Source: Patescibacteria group bacterium
GTDB lineage: Bacteria > Patescibacteriota > JABMPQ01 > JAHIRA01
NCBI GenBank assembly: GCA_018818905.1
Contig: JAHIRA010000092.1
Coordinates: 1-12,737 of the forward strand
Length of the DNA: 12,737 nucleotides
Direction of reading: 5' to 3'
In this document: in pieces, positions 1 to 6,457 of the stretch
Layout of the letters: every line of letters begins with the position of its first letter
Position numbering within the stretch: position 1 is the stretch's first letter
Program-made: the position numbers and the translations under genes
Notes under the pieces: model-generated
Seen by the model: only the letters and a program-made list of their open reading frames with translations
The model's database searches: none
What the model was told of the DNA's origin: nothing

Positions 1-1
1 A

Positions 2-646
2 ATCAGCGAAAAACTCAAAAAGGCTTGTCCTGAATTGGCGCTTGGCGTGATTCAGGCTCAGGTCAAGGTTGGACCAGGCTCCAAAGCTTTGTGGAAAAAA
101 ATCAAGGCCGAAGTGGCCGCGACCAAAAAGGGACATTCTCTGGAAGGCCTTTCTGGCTTGCCAGAGATTGAGGCGGTAAGAAAAACTTATCGTGCTCTTG
201 GCAAAGAGCCTGGACGCTACCGTGGTTCGGCCGAAGCCTTGATCCGTCGGATTATCCAAGGCAAAGGTCTCTACAAGGTTAACGGACCCGTAGACATCAA
301 CAACCTGGTCTCTGTTACAACTAGACACCCGGTTGGAACCTACAACTTGGCTGCCATTGAAGGGCCAATTGTTTTTGGAGTTGGTGAGCCAGGTGAGAGC
401 TACAAAGGTATCGGCAAAGAAACCATTAACATCGCCGGTCTTCCCGTTTTTAAGGATGACCAAGGCCCCTACGGTAGTCCAACCAGCGACTCCGAAAGAG
501 CCATGATTACGGATGGCACCACAAGAATTCTGATGGTTATCATCTCCTTTACGGGCGAAGGCCTTGAAGAAGGTATCAAACTGGCCTCTGAACTTCTTAA
601 AGAGTTCTCAGAAGCAACCATCGAAGAAACCACTATCATCACATAA
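2..646 (+). CDS. Solo B3/B4-domain protein (PheRS beta-like), 5' partial
   Basis: This is the C-terminal 214 residues of a protein whose start lies before the window. The frame is open from base 2 (ISEKLKKACPELALGVIQ), so the in-frame TTG at 35 is not the real start. The fold resembles the B3/B4 module of the phenylalanyl-tRNA synthetase beta chain, as found alone in the COG3382 family. Family-like landmarks are the N-terminal PELALGVIQ, a central VSVTTRHPVGTYNL, and a C-terminal SERAMITDGTTRILMVI. In PheRS this module is linked to recognition and editing of tRNA-bound amino acid; what the solo proteins do is not established, and a role in editing or RNA binding is inference. No other synthetase domains follow. 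The gene ends 20 nt before the methyltransferase start and shares its terminator, so the two are probably cotranscribed. Confidence 0.85.
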   Translation: MSEKLKKACPELALGVIQAQVKVGPGSKALWKKIKAEVAATKKGHSLEGLSGLPEIEAVRKTYRALGKEPGRYRGSAEALIRRIIQGKGLYKVNGPVDINNLVSVTTRHPVGTYNLAAIEGPIVFGVGEPGESYKGIGKETINIAGLPVFKDDQGPYGSPTSDSERAMITDGTTRILMVIISFTGEGLEEGIKLASELLKEFSEATIEETTIIT

Positions 647-666
647 CCACAGAAAGGAGGCATACG

Positions 667-1344
667 GTGGATCCCACCTTCTACGGTTCTGGTAATGGGA
701 ATGTTCTCATTGATGAGAGAAAATATCCCCCAGAAATAAAAGCCTGGCTCAAGGAAGAGACTGCTCTCCTTGCAAAGCACGCCCATCTTTTTAACCAACT
801 AGTTGAAGTTGGGTGCATGGAGGGTCGTTTTTTGGCCTGGGCCTTGAGTGGTGGCAAGAAGTACCTTGGTCTTGATGTCGTTAATAGCTTCATCGAGACT
901 GGGCAAGAACATTGCCGTAGCCTGAAACTTCCCCAAGAAGATTACTGGATTCAATTTGGAGATGCTGAAAAACTGAAAGAGTTCTCAAGGCCTATTCAGG
1001 AAAAAGCTCTTCTCTTTTTTCCTTTCAACAGCTTTGGCAACATCCAGGAACATCTGGCTGCCATCAGAAGCCTGTGTGCTATCAAGAAGCCATTCTTGAT
1101 TTGTTCATACGCGACTAGTGAAGCTGCCTGGCAAGTCAGAAGCCGTTACTACCAAAACTGCAACTATAGTGACCTGCACTGGCACTCATCAGAAGCTGGA
1201 GTGACCTTTTCCTCGTCCGATGGTCTTAACACTACGGCCTACCACCCACAATATTTGGTCAGAAAATTTGAAGAATTTGGACAGATGGAAGTCCAAGTCA
1301 TAGAATTTGCCCAGATTGGCCGAGCCTACCTCTGGACTAATTAA
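667..1344 (+). CDS. Class I SAM-dependent methyltransferase, substrate unknown
   Basis: A 225-residue protein starting at GTG (667), with a strong AAAGGAGG ribosome site at 653-660 and a 6-nt spacer, which settles the start. The Rossmann methyltransferase core is visible: motif I VEVGCMEG at residues 46-53, the acidic end of strand 2 in LGLDV (67-71), a GDA acidic position near 98-100 that could contact adenine, and a motif-IV-like FFPFNSFGN (117-125). No extra targeting domain is seen, so a small-molecule, RNA or protein substrate cannot be chosen. It is second in an operon with the B3/B4 protein. The glycine-rich loop is slightly atypical (GCMEG instead of GxGxG) but still compatible with SAM binding. 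Function beyond methyl transfer is unknown. Confidence 0.8.
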   Translation: MDPTFYGSGNGNVLIDERKYPPEIKAWLKEETALLAKHAHLFNQLVEVGCMEGRFLAWALSGGKKYLGLDVVNSFIETGQEHCRSLKLPQEDYWIQFGDAEKLKEFSRPIQEKALLFFPFNSFGNIQEHLAAIRSLCAIKKPFLICSYATSEAAWQVRSRYYQNCNYSDLHWHSSEAGVTFSSSDGLNTTAYHPQYLVRKFEEFGQMEVQVIEFAQIGRAYLWTN

Positions 1345-1351
1345 ACACAAA

Positions 1352-1387
1352 AGCCGCCCACGGTTTTCATGGGCGGCTCTTTTTTTT
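1352..1387 (+). terminator. Rho-independent terminator after the methyltransferase gene
   Basis: A perfect 9-bp stem, AGCCGCCCA (1352-1360) with TGGGCGGCT (1370-1378), has a 9-nt loop and is followed by a run of T at 1380-1387. It ends the plus-strand operon. proC converges from the other side and stops at 1395; read on the minus strand the hairpin is followed by TTTTGTGTTT, so it may also serve proC less efficiently. Confidence 0.92.
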
Positions 1388-1394
1388 GAATTTT

Positions 1395-2165
1395 TTATTT
1401 TGAAAGTTCCCTGGATCTATTTTGAGCTTTTTTGATAGCGGCCCTGATAATACTAGCTGCTTTTTTGTTCTCTAACTCCATGAGAGCGGCTTCGGTTGTT
1501 CCGCCTTTAGAAGCAATTTTGGAGATTAAATCAGCTGGATTGTGTTTTCCTTCTGGATCAATTAACCCCGCTCCTTTTAGAACACCAGCAGCTAGTTGTT
1601 GAGATTCTTTTTTGGAAAATCCGTTCTGCTGAGCTAGGTCAAAAATCTGTTCAGAAACATAGAGATAATAGGCTGGTCCACTACCAGCTAAAGCCGTGAT
1701 GGCATTAAGCTGATCTTCTTTTTTACACTCAATAGCTTCTCCCCATCTGCCAAAAATATGCTTAGCTATGTTCTTGGCCTTTTGACTACACCCAGCAGAG
1801 GAAATCCATCCTGTAACACTAGCCCTGTTTTTGAGAGCCAAATTGGGCATGGACCGAACAACATTTTTGGTCTGAAGGTTGGCACCAATATTCTCAAGGG
1901 AAACCCCGGCCATAATAGAAATAACAACCTGCCCCTTAGAAATATATTGTACTAGGCCTTCTTTAATCTCAGAGAAGTTCTGCGGTTTGACGGCAATGAT
2001 AATAATTTCTAATTTTTCGATCAATGCTTCTAGTGAAATCGATTTTTTATTTTTGTCAAAATACAACACCTCAAATTCATCTTTGTGAATTTGAGCAATA
2101 GCTTGGCCCATATTCCCATAGCCAACAAGGCCGATGGTTTTTTTGTGAATATCTTTTTTGTTCAT
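1395..2165 (-). CDS. proC: Pyrroline-5-carboxylate reductase
   Basis: Catalyses the last step of proline synthesis, the NAD(P)H-dependent reduction of 1-pyrroline-5-carboxylate to proline in the cytoplasm. At 256 residues it is close to the usual length of about 265-275. The N-terminal Rossmann motif is GLVGYGNMG (residues 12-20), MPN follows at 106-108, ALAGSGPAYYLY (158-169) marks the dimer-domain helix, and SKGGTTEAAL (219-228) is the ProC signature near the active site. The start ATG (2163-2165) has no Shine-Dalgarno sequence, but an extended -10 box sits 6 nt upstream, so the mRNA may be leaderless. No proA or proB is in the window. It lies downstream of a DAO-family oxidoreductase but is separated from it by a terminator. 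Confidence 0.93.
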   Translation of the reverse strand: MNKKDIHKKTIGLVGYGNMGQAIAQIHKDEFEVLYFDKNKKSISLEALIEKLEIIIIAVKPQNFSEIKEGLVQYISKGQVVISIMAGVSLENIGANLQTKNVVRSMPNLALKNRASVTGWISSAGCSQKAKNIAKHIFGRWGEAIECKKEDQLNAITALAGSGPAYYLYVSEQIFDLAQQNGFSKKESQQLAAGVLKGAGLIDPEGKHNPADLISKIASKGGTTEAALMELENKKAASIIRAAIKKAQNRSRELSK

Positions 2166-2171
2166 GCTTCT

Positions 2172-2180
2172 AATATATCA
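2172..2180 (-). promoter_or_regulatory. Extended -10 promoter of proC, predicted leaderless
   Basis: On the minus strand TGA precedes TATATT (2177-2172), giving a TGn extended -10 element. Only 6 nt separate it from the ATG, which places the transcription start at or next to the start codon. A weak -35 (TTTTCA, 17-nt spacing) overlaps the T-tract of the preceding terminator. Confidence 0.55.
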
Positions 2181-2196
2181 AAAATAATTGGTTTTG

Positions 2197-2234
2197 AAAA
2201 AGGGTTTGCGAACGCGCACGGCGTGCAAACCCTT
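2197..2234 (-). terminator. Rho-independent terminator of the FAD oxidoreductase transcript
   Basis: A long hairpin has outer arms AAGGGTTTGC (2200-2209) and GCAAACCCTT (2225-2234), inner arms ACGC (2212-2215) and GCGT (2221-2224), a 2-nt bulge and a 5-nt loop. On the minus strand it runs into TTTTT at 2201-2197. It insulates proC from the upstream transcript; its T-tract overlaps the probable proC -35 region. Confidence 0.82.
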
Positions 2235-2250
2235 GAGTCCTTAATATCTT

Positions 2251-2296
2251 GTGCTCCCCAGTGCCTTAGCTTCTGGAGAGCAGGAGTGGTTTTAGG
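2251..2296 (-). repeat. Degenerate copy of the oxidoreductase 3' end (copy A)
   Basis: This 46-base stretch matches 2409-2454 at 39 of 46 positions with no gaps, 158 bases away in the same orientation. In the frame of the oxidoreductase it reads LKPLLLSRS and then a TAA where the gene has TTT (Phe), so it cannot encode the same tail. Weaker similarity seems to continue upstream on the minus strand to about 2345 with gaps. The hairpin arms GCTCCCCAG (2253-2261) and CTGGAGAGC (2273-2281) are unchanged from copy B. This is either a remnant of a tandem duplication or a small hairpin repeat. Confidence 0.8.
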
Positions 2297-2396
2297 GACA
2301 AATCCAACTTTCTCATTACTCTTCTCCTTCTTGTACAGTAGTTGCCCACTCTCGCGCGATTGTTAGTCTGGGCCTCATCTACAGAGCTTCTCGATT

Positions 2397-3677
2397 TCAA
2401 ATTACCATGTGCTCCCCAGCGCCAAAGCTCCTGGAGAGCGAGAATGGTTTTAGGCCCAGAACATCTCCACGGATCCCAGCCCATCTCATAGTCTCGTTGG
2501 CTTGAGCCAACATAGCCACGAACTTACCGGTCACCGGCGAGAACATTGCCCCATGCCCACTAAAGCCAATGGCATGGATCAGACGAGCGTAATCCTCGTC
2601 GTAGCTGATAAAGGGTTGGTGGTCTGGGGTAACGCCATAGTACCCACAAGTTACTCGAGGCTCTCCCATCTCCATGATAGCCGGAACATGACGTGAAGCC
2701 TCAAAAATGGCATGTTGGCCATAGTTATGCTCACCACCAGTTTTGGGGTTAAAGGCCTCTTCAATCATGTCCTGATCAGTATCCCTGAAGTCCTGCTCGA
2801 CTTGAGCTTGGTGCGCCCAACCGATCATAAGGTTCCCGCCATCAGGACGACAGTAACACCCGGAAGGGAAAACTGTCATCGGCCAACGCTCAAACTCATC
2901 AGAATTGACACCCGCGACCTTCAGCATGTATAGGTAGCGTTTGACAGGCATGACCTTGGGCATCCCGCCGTTGCTCCGAGGCAACCATTGAGTCAGACGA
3001 GGCGACCAGATATTGGTGCAATTAACCACCAAGTCTGCTTCGATCCTGCCTTGACTAGTTTCAACTCCCTGCACAGTGTGCTTTTTGAGTATGAAACTAG
3101 TCACTTCTACCCCAGTCCGCAAGACAACCTGATGTTCTTCTCGACAATGACGGAACGTTTCGTCTAAAATGACACTAACGTTCAAGAAACCGTCCATGCC
3201 GCAAAAGCGAGATCCCAGGAGGCGCTCGGGGTTAAGATGGGGAAACCGACTGATAGTTTGTTGCTTGTCCAAAACCTCAACGGTGTCGTGGCTCCATTCA
3301 TGCATCCGTAAGGCCAATTCTTGAGCAGCCTGAAAAGCTGCAAGGTCTGTCACCCAGAAAGGATACAAGTACCCGTTCTGGACAATGGCCCGGTTAGACG
3401 GAATGTCAGGAATTCCCATAATCCCAGGAAAATCCACAAAATACCCGACCGCCGCGCGCATAGCCTTGACGTTTTCGCGTGTCCCGAACTGAGTCCGGAT
3501 ACACGCTGCTGAACGGGTCGAGGAACCATTACCAACAGCCCCCTTGTCAAGGACAACAACATTAAAACCTGCATGCGCAAGCTCGTGAGCGCAAGTAGCA
3601 CCGGTCATACCGGCCCCAATCACGATCACACGATTCTTTCCCCCGTTAGGTGGAGGGATACCCTGAAGCTTTGTCAT
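2397..3677 (-). CDS. FAD-dependent oxidoreductase, DAO family (sarcosine/D-amino-acid oxidase type)
   Basis: A 426-residue flavoenzyme. The start is ATG at 3677, because AGGAG at 3686-3690 sits 8 nt upstream; a longer frame to 3728 has no ribosome site and would run through the promoter palindrome. The FAD Rossmann motif is VIVIGAGMTGA (residues 17-27), with an acidic residue ending strand 2 (VVLDKG, D44). The C-terminal DAO-family FAD motif is present as TPDHQPF, then GFSGHGAMFSPVTGK. Relatives oxidise the C-N bond of amino acids such as sarcosine, glycine, dimethylglycine, proline or D-amino acids; the substrate cannot be read here. The gene is richer in G+C than its flanks (35 of 60 bases at 2941-3000) and carries a duplicated 3' end. 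It has its own promoter, operator-like palindrome and terminator. proC lies next downstream, so a proline-type substrate is conceivable but unproven. Confidence 0.85.
   Translation of the reverse strand: MTKLQGIPPPNGGKNRVIVIGAGMTGATCAHELAHAGFNVVVLDKGAVGNGSSTRSAACIRTQFGTRENVKAMRAAVGYFVDFPGIMGIPDIPSNRAIVQNGYLYPFWVTDLAAFQAAQELALRMHEWSHDTVEVLDKQQTISRFPHLNPERLLGSRFCGMDGFLNVSVILDETFRHCREEHQVVLRTGVEVTSFILKKHTVQGVETSQGRIEADLVVNCTNIWSPRLTQWLPRSNGGMPKVMPVKRYLYMLKVAGVNSDEFERWPMTVFPSGCYCRPDGGNLMIGWAHQAQVEQDFRDTDQDMIEEAFNPKTGGEHNYGQHAIFEASRHVPAIMEMGEPRVTCGYYGVTPDHQPFISYDEDYARLIHAIGFSGHGAMFSPVTGKFVAMLAQANETMRWAGIRGDVLGLKPFSLSRSFGAGEHMVI
2409..2454 (-). repeat. Copy B of the 46-bp repeat, inside the oxidoreductase 3' end
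   Basis: The partner of copy A lies within the coding sequence and encodes the C-terminal LKPFSLSRSFGAGEH. Hairpin arms GCTCCCCAG (2411-2419) and CTGGAGAGC (2431-2439) are identical to those in copy A. All seven differences between the copies fall in the loop or outside the stem. Confidence 0.8.
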
Positions 3678-3706
3678 AACTTCATCTCCTAAAGAAGGTA
3701 CAAAAA

Positions 3707-3731
3707 TGAGTGATTCAGAATGAAACACTCA
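3707..3731. promoter_or_regulatory. 25-bp imperfect palindrome at the oxidoreductase promoter (candidate operator)
   Basis: Arms TGAGTGATTCA (3707-3717) and TGAAACACTCA (3721-3731) are inverted repeats matching at 10 of 11 positions around a 3-base centre (GAA). The palindrome abuts the predicted -10 box (3732-3737) and spans the expected transcription start, a classic place for a repressor site. It would also form a hairpin in the 5' leader. No regulator gene of a recognisable DNA-binding family is adjacent. Confidence 0.6.
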
Positions 3732-3759
3732 ACTATAATCCAGTTTAGCTATCTTCAAA
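3732..3759 (-). promoter_or_regulatory. Predicted promoter of the FAD oxidoreductase gene
   Basis: On the minus strand TATAGT (3737-3732) is preceded 16 nt upstream by a poor -35, TTTGAA (3759-3754). The weak -35 fits a regulated promoter. The resulting leader of about 50 nt contains the palindrome and the ribosome site. Confidence 0.4.
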
Positions 3760-3772
3760 AAAAATGTAAAGT

Positions 3773-3810
3773 AAAAAAAGAGCCGGTCCTGCACCTTGGC
3801 ACAGTCCGGC
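3773..3810 (-). terminator. Rho-independent terminator after the zinc-finger gene
   Basis: On the minus strand GCCGG (3810-3806) pairs with CCGGC (3786-3782). The stem is extended by further pairs including G-U wobbles and is followed by TCTTTTTTT down to 3773. The wobbles pair only in the minus-strand RNA, which supports the orientation. It separates the zinc-finger gene from the oxidoreductase promoter. Confidence 0.75.
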
Positions 3811-3829
3811 ATGAAAAAACGTAACAGCA

Positions 3830-4042
3830 TCACAAAGAAAACACCTTAGAAATTGGATCCTGCAGAGGATCCGGGAAAAGGGAAAACCGCATCTTGCCTT
3901 GTACCGTCGCCTGACAAGTCTGACACTCATTCAGGTGCACGGCTACTTCTTGGCAACACAAGATGTCATGTCGAGATGGTTCACCCTGTTCGAACCAAGG
4001 GGAAACCTCTCGTGCCAGTTCTCTACAATCGATAAAACCCAT
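3830..4042 (-). CDS. Small anti-sigma-type zinc-finger protein (zf-HC2-like)
   Basis: A 70-residue protein with a strong ribosome site, AAAGGAG at 4056-4050, 7 nt before the ATG. It has the spacing of zinc-binding anti-sigma domains: Cys6, then His36-x3-Cys40-x2-Cys43 (HLNECQTC). Two more cysteines, C29 and C30, lie between. In that family the Cys/His cluster binds zinc and the helical fold holds a sigma factor. Here there is no membrane segment, the protein ends about 27 residues after the last cysteine, and no sigma-factor gene is in the window, so a soluble anti-sigma or redox-sensing role is inference. It has its own promoter and terminator. The downstream gene is the FAD oxidoreductase. 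Confidence 0.7.
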   Translation of the reverse strand: MGFIDCRELAREVSPWFEQGEPSRHDILCCQEVAVHLNECQTCQATVQGKMRFSLFPDPLQDPISKVFSL

Positions 4043-4075
4043 AAGTCCTCTCCTTTTGATAGAAGGTTTTAACCC

Positions 4076-4103
4076 ATGTTACCTGAACTAGGATTTGGGT
4101 CAA
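4076..4103 (-). promoter_or_regulatory. Predicted promoter of the zinc-finger gene
   Basis: Minus-strand TTGACC (4103-4098), a 16-nt spacer, then TAACAT (4081-4076). The -35 matches consensus at 5 of 6 positions and the -10 at 4 of 6. It lies right after the stop of the thioredoxin-fusion gene at 4113, with no terminator seen between, so readthrough from that gene is also possible. Confidence 0.5.
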
Positions 4104-4112
4104 GTCAATATT

Positions 4113-5378
4113 CTATCCAAACATCAGCCACTCTGGCTTCAAAAGCATCAGAATACCAATAACCAAAATGATCAATCCCCCAATCAAAGTTGAATACCTA
4201 GAATATTTGGAATCAAGACCAAAAGCTTTGACCGTCAGCATAGCAACTGCAAAGACAATCATATCGTCCAGCATAAAGAAGAAAATGTAGAGCAGGATGT
4301 AGAGATAGTATTGATAGGATGGAACATTTGATAAAGTCAGAACGTTGGTAAAGACCGCGGGTAAACCCAAGCTACACAGCAGCTCAACCAAATTGACAGC
4401 AAAAGCCAAAAGAATGATACCACCTAAAGCAACCCAGAAACTTGTCGAAGAAGTTATTTTCTTGAGCTTCTCAAAGGTTTTTTGCCGCTTGTTATTTTTG
4501 GTAACTTTACAGGTAGCATTCTTGTTAATATAGTATTCTCTAATATTGTAAATACCTGTCCCTAAAGCCACCAAACCAATCAGGGCTCTGACCCACACAA
4601 TATAGCCAATAAAGATAAAGAAATTAAGCCAGGCAGCCATAAAGACAAAATAGACTGCACCCGAGGCGAGAATAAAAGCAATACCCAGCACCCAACGCCT
4701 GAAAGTGTTTTCCATTTTGAGAAGAAAACTAATCAAGAACAGAAGCACCCACATCGCACAAGGATTGAACCCGTCCAGAGTACCGAGAATAACAGACAGA
4801 ACCGGTAGAGAAAAACTTTTGATCTCTATATCACCAAAAAGAGGAACTTTAACTTTTTCTGGAATTTCCCCTGCGTTTTCCAAAGATGGCTGTATTTGAC
4901 TGACTTCTTCTATGCTTTGTGGATCAATGCCTTTGTGCCTAGCTACAATCCCCTCCACTGGGTCTTCGCAGGCCTCGGCTGATTCTAGGCAACGCTTGAT
5001 TTCCTTTTCAATAGTCGCCCCAGTTGTTGAGTCAGTCCCATAGCCGTAAATAGGTTTACCACCAACGATGGTAATAGGCACAGAATTGCCCTGAATATCT
5101 AGCTCGTCAACCACCTTCTGAAGTAATTTCTGATTGTCTTTGTCGTACCACAGTTCAAAGCGGTGAATCTTGAGATTGGGGTAAGTTGGCTCTAATTCAT
5201 TCTTGAAAAACTCATCGGCATCAGCACAGTGTGGGCAGCCATCGCCGTGAAAGAAATAGATATTCAATTCCTCTGCTGAATCATCAGCCTTGGCAGTGTC
5301 AAAGTTTACAACAAAAGCAGTTACCAGAACTATGGTAATCAAAGTGAAAGCCAGCAATTTTTGGAATTTGTTTTTCAC
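4113..5378 (-). CDS. Thioredoxin-like domain fused to a DsbD/CcdA-like transmembrane domain
   Basis: A 421-residue membrane redox protein. Residues 8-25 form a signal/anchor segment. A thioredoxin-like domain follows with the active site GDGCPHC (C48, C51) and a cis-proline-type loop NSVPITI (P101). After a linker, six or so membrane segments run from about residue 187 to 418. Two cysteines in membrane-embedded motifs, C207 (DGFNPCAMW) and C335 (VELLCSLGLP), match the redox pair of CcdA/DsbD. In DsbD/CcdA, electrons pass from cytoplasmic thioredoxin through such a pair to an extracytoplasmic thiol protein; here donor channel and acceptor are one chain. The start is GTG (5376-5378) with no Shine-Dalgarno sequence; an in-frame stop lies 24 bases upstream. 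Topology was judged by eye. Confidence 0.82.
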   Translation of the reverse strand: MKNKFQKLLAFTLITIVLVTAFVVNFDTAKADDSAEELNIYFFHGDGCPHCADADEFFKNELEPTYPNLKIHRFELWYDKDNQKLLQKVVDELDIQGNSVPITIVGGKPIYGYGTDSTTGATIEKEIKRCLESAEACEDPVEGIVARHKGIDPQSIEEVSQIQPSLENAGEIPEKVKVPLFGDIEIKSFSLPVLSVILGTLDGFNPCAMWVLLFLISFLLKMENTFRRWVLGIAFILASGAVYFVFMAAWLNFFIFIGYIVWVRALIGLVALGTGIYNIREYYINKNATCKVTKNNKRQKTFEKLKKITSSTSFWVALGGIILLAFAVNLVELLCSLGLPAVFTNVLTLSNVPSYQYYLYILLYIFFFMLDDMIVFAVAMLTVKAFGLDSKYSRYSTLIGGLIILVIGILMLLKPEWLMFG

Positions 5379-5411
5379 AGAAAATAAATCACTAATCTTT
5401 TAGCTTTGTCT

Positions 5412-5417
5412 ATTATA
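5412..5417 (-). promoter_or_regulatory. -10 box of the thioredoxin-fusion gene
   Basis: A perfect TATAAT on the minus strand, 33 nt from the GTG start, with no convincing -35. It lies just downstream of the terminator of the preceding gene. Confidence 0.45.
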
Positions 5418-5441
5418 GCCAATATTGTTGATTTGGGGAAT

Positions 5442-5468
5442 AAAAAAAGCCCGCACCGTGGTGGGGCT
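5442..5468 (-). terminator. Rho-independent terminator of the first Nudix-like gene
   Basis: AGCCCgCACC (5448-5457) pairs with GGTGGGGCT (5460-5468) with one bulged or mismatched base and a tight loop. Read on the minus strand the hairpin is followed by seven T (5448-5442, the first within the stem). It ends the gene that stops at 5489. Confidence 0.85.
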
Positions 5469-5488
5469 CTATGGAAAAACAAAACGGT

Positions 5489-6379
5489 TTATCCCGTAGT
5501 GATCAAACTTCCTTCCCGATGACATCTTTCAAAATGTGCCAGGCAGGACAATGTAAAGCTATCTGCTAAAACGGGACTTTTTGAATCCCAAGGTTTTTTT
5601 CCACTAGCAATTTTCTCTGCTTCTTGCAGAAGGTGGTCAACACCCTCTGGCCACTCTACAGGAATAATGCCCGTGATTTGCTCCTCCCTGGCAGAAGAAG
5701 CTACTGCTTCTTCTGCTATCCTGCCCTTCTCTTTTGGCTCACTAACCGGGACTAACCAAAGTCCTTGATTGGTGGAATAATATGCCGAGTTTGGATTCAT
5801 CATGCCCACAACTCTTGGCTCACCTCCATCGAGAATACTGAGCTGTGGCACTTCTTCTGATAATTCAACAATTCCCCCAGAGTTAGCAAAAAGATTTTCA
5901 CCACTAGGAAACATGGCCCTTTTCTCTAATTGCCACCCAGGATCAAAACGAAATTTGAGCTTCTTATTCTCCCCAATCCCTCTCGGAAACTCAATCAGAG
6001 TTGCTCCATAGACAGAGATTTCTTGCTTTGTAGCGTGAGAGTTTAGCCGAGGAAAAACAACGGGTCTTTCAACAGTGACCATATATACAATGCACTTCCT
6101 ACTTCTGCCCTTCTGTCCGAAAATGCGGTAAGGAAGCATAGCAACTCCAGGATTTTCCTCAAGGATGATTTGATCCCACTGCTTTACTCCTTTGCTAGTT
6201 ACCATCCTTACAAATACTTGATAGATCAAGCCTTTCTCAGGATTGCTAATCTTGACCACATGACTACTACCAGCTTCCAAAACCTCCACCTTCCAACCAA
6301 GTTCCTCAGGTGAGATGCCACCTGATTTAAGAGCTTCATCAAGAGTAGTGATGCTGGCGATGGCCGCCTTTTCTTTCAT
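5489..6379 (-). CDS. Nudix-fold protein lacking the catalytic Nudix box
   Basis: A 296-residue protein with a strong AGGAGG site (6390-6385) 5 nt before the ATG. It resembles the central Nudix protein next door: ENPGVAMLPYRI (75-86) against ENGGPVNMVYYRA, LIEFPRGIGE (128-137) against ILNAPRGFKETGE, and MNPNSAYYST (194-203) against INPNSGVENST. The segment after FPRG that should hold the REx2EExG helix is replaced by unrelated sequence (about 138-190), so the metal-binding glutamates are missing and hydrolysis is unlikely. A Nudix-like C-terminal helix may be kept near 270-288. It has its own ribosome site and terminator. A binding or regulatory role is inference; a divergent enzyme with other active residues is possible. 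Confidence 0.6.
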   Translation of the reverse strand: MKEKAAIASITTLDEALKSGGISPEELGWKVEVLEAGSSHVVKISNPEKGLIYQVFVRMVTSKGVKQWDQIILEENPGVAMLPYRIFGQKGRSRKCIVYMVTVERPVVFPRLNSHATKQEISVYGATLIEFPRGIGENKKLKFRFDPGWQLEKRAMFPSGENLFANSGGIVELSEEVPQLSILDGGEPRVVGMMNPNSAYYSTNQGLWLVPVSEPKEKGRIAEEAVASSAREEQITGIIPVEWPEGVDHLLQEAEKIASGKKPWDSKSPVLADSFTLSCLAHFERCHREGSLITTG

Positions 6380-6457
6380 TTCGTCCTCCTGTGTTCAATA
6401 ATTCCTCCACTTTAAATGCGCTAATCACTATATAATAGACAAATATCTTTAGCAATA

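Noticed and set aside
469..798. 109-residue minus-strand frame across the B3/B4-methyltransferase junction
   Set aside because: It spans two well-supported plus-strand genes and shows no domain or ribosome site.
2266..2484. 72-residue minus-strand frame at the end of the oxidoreductase
   Set aside because: It is mostly another reading frame of the real gene tail and of its degenerate repeat copy, so it is better explained as a duplication remnant.
3678..3728. Longer N-terminus of the oxidoreductase starting at 3728
   Set aside because: It would add 17 residues encoded by the palindrome and leader. The good ribosome site points to the ATG at 3677, and the flavin motif sits at the usual distance from that start.
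3745..3930. 61-residue minus-strand frame overlapping the zinc-finger gene
   Set aside because: It runs in another frame over the zinc-finger gene and its terminator, without a ribosome site or motif.
5405..6443. TATAATAGACAAA present in opposite orientations at about 5405-5417 and 6431-6443
   Set aside because: Both are A+T-rich promoter-like tracts beside terminators. The match is short and the plus-strand copy has no gene to drive, so coincidence is likely.
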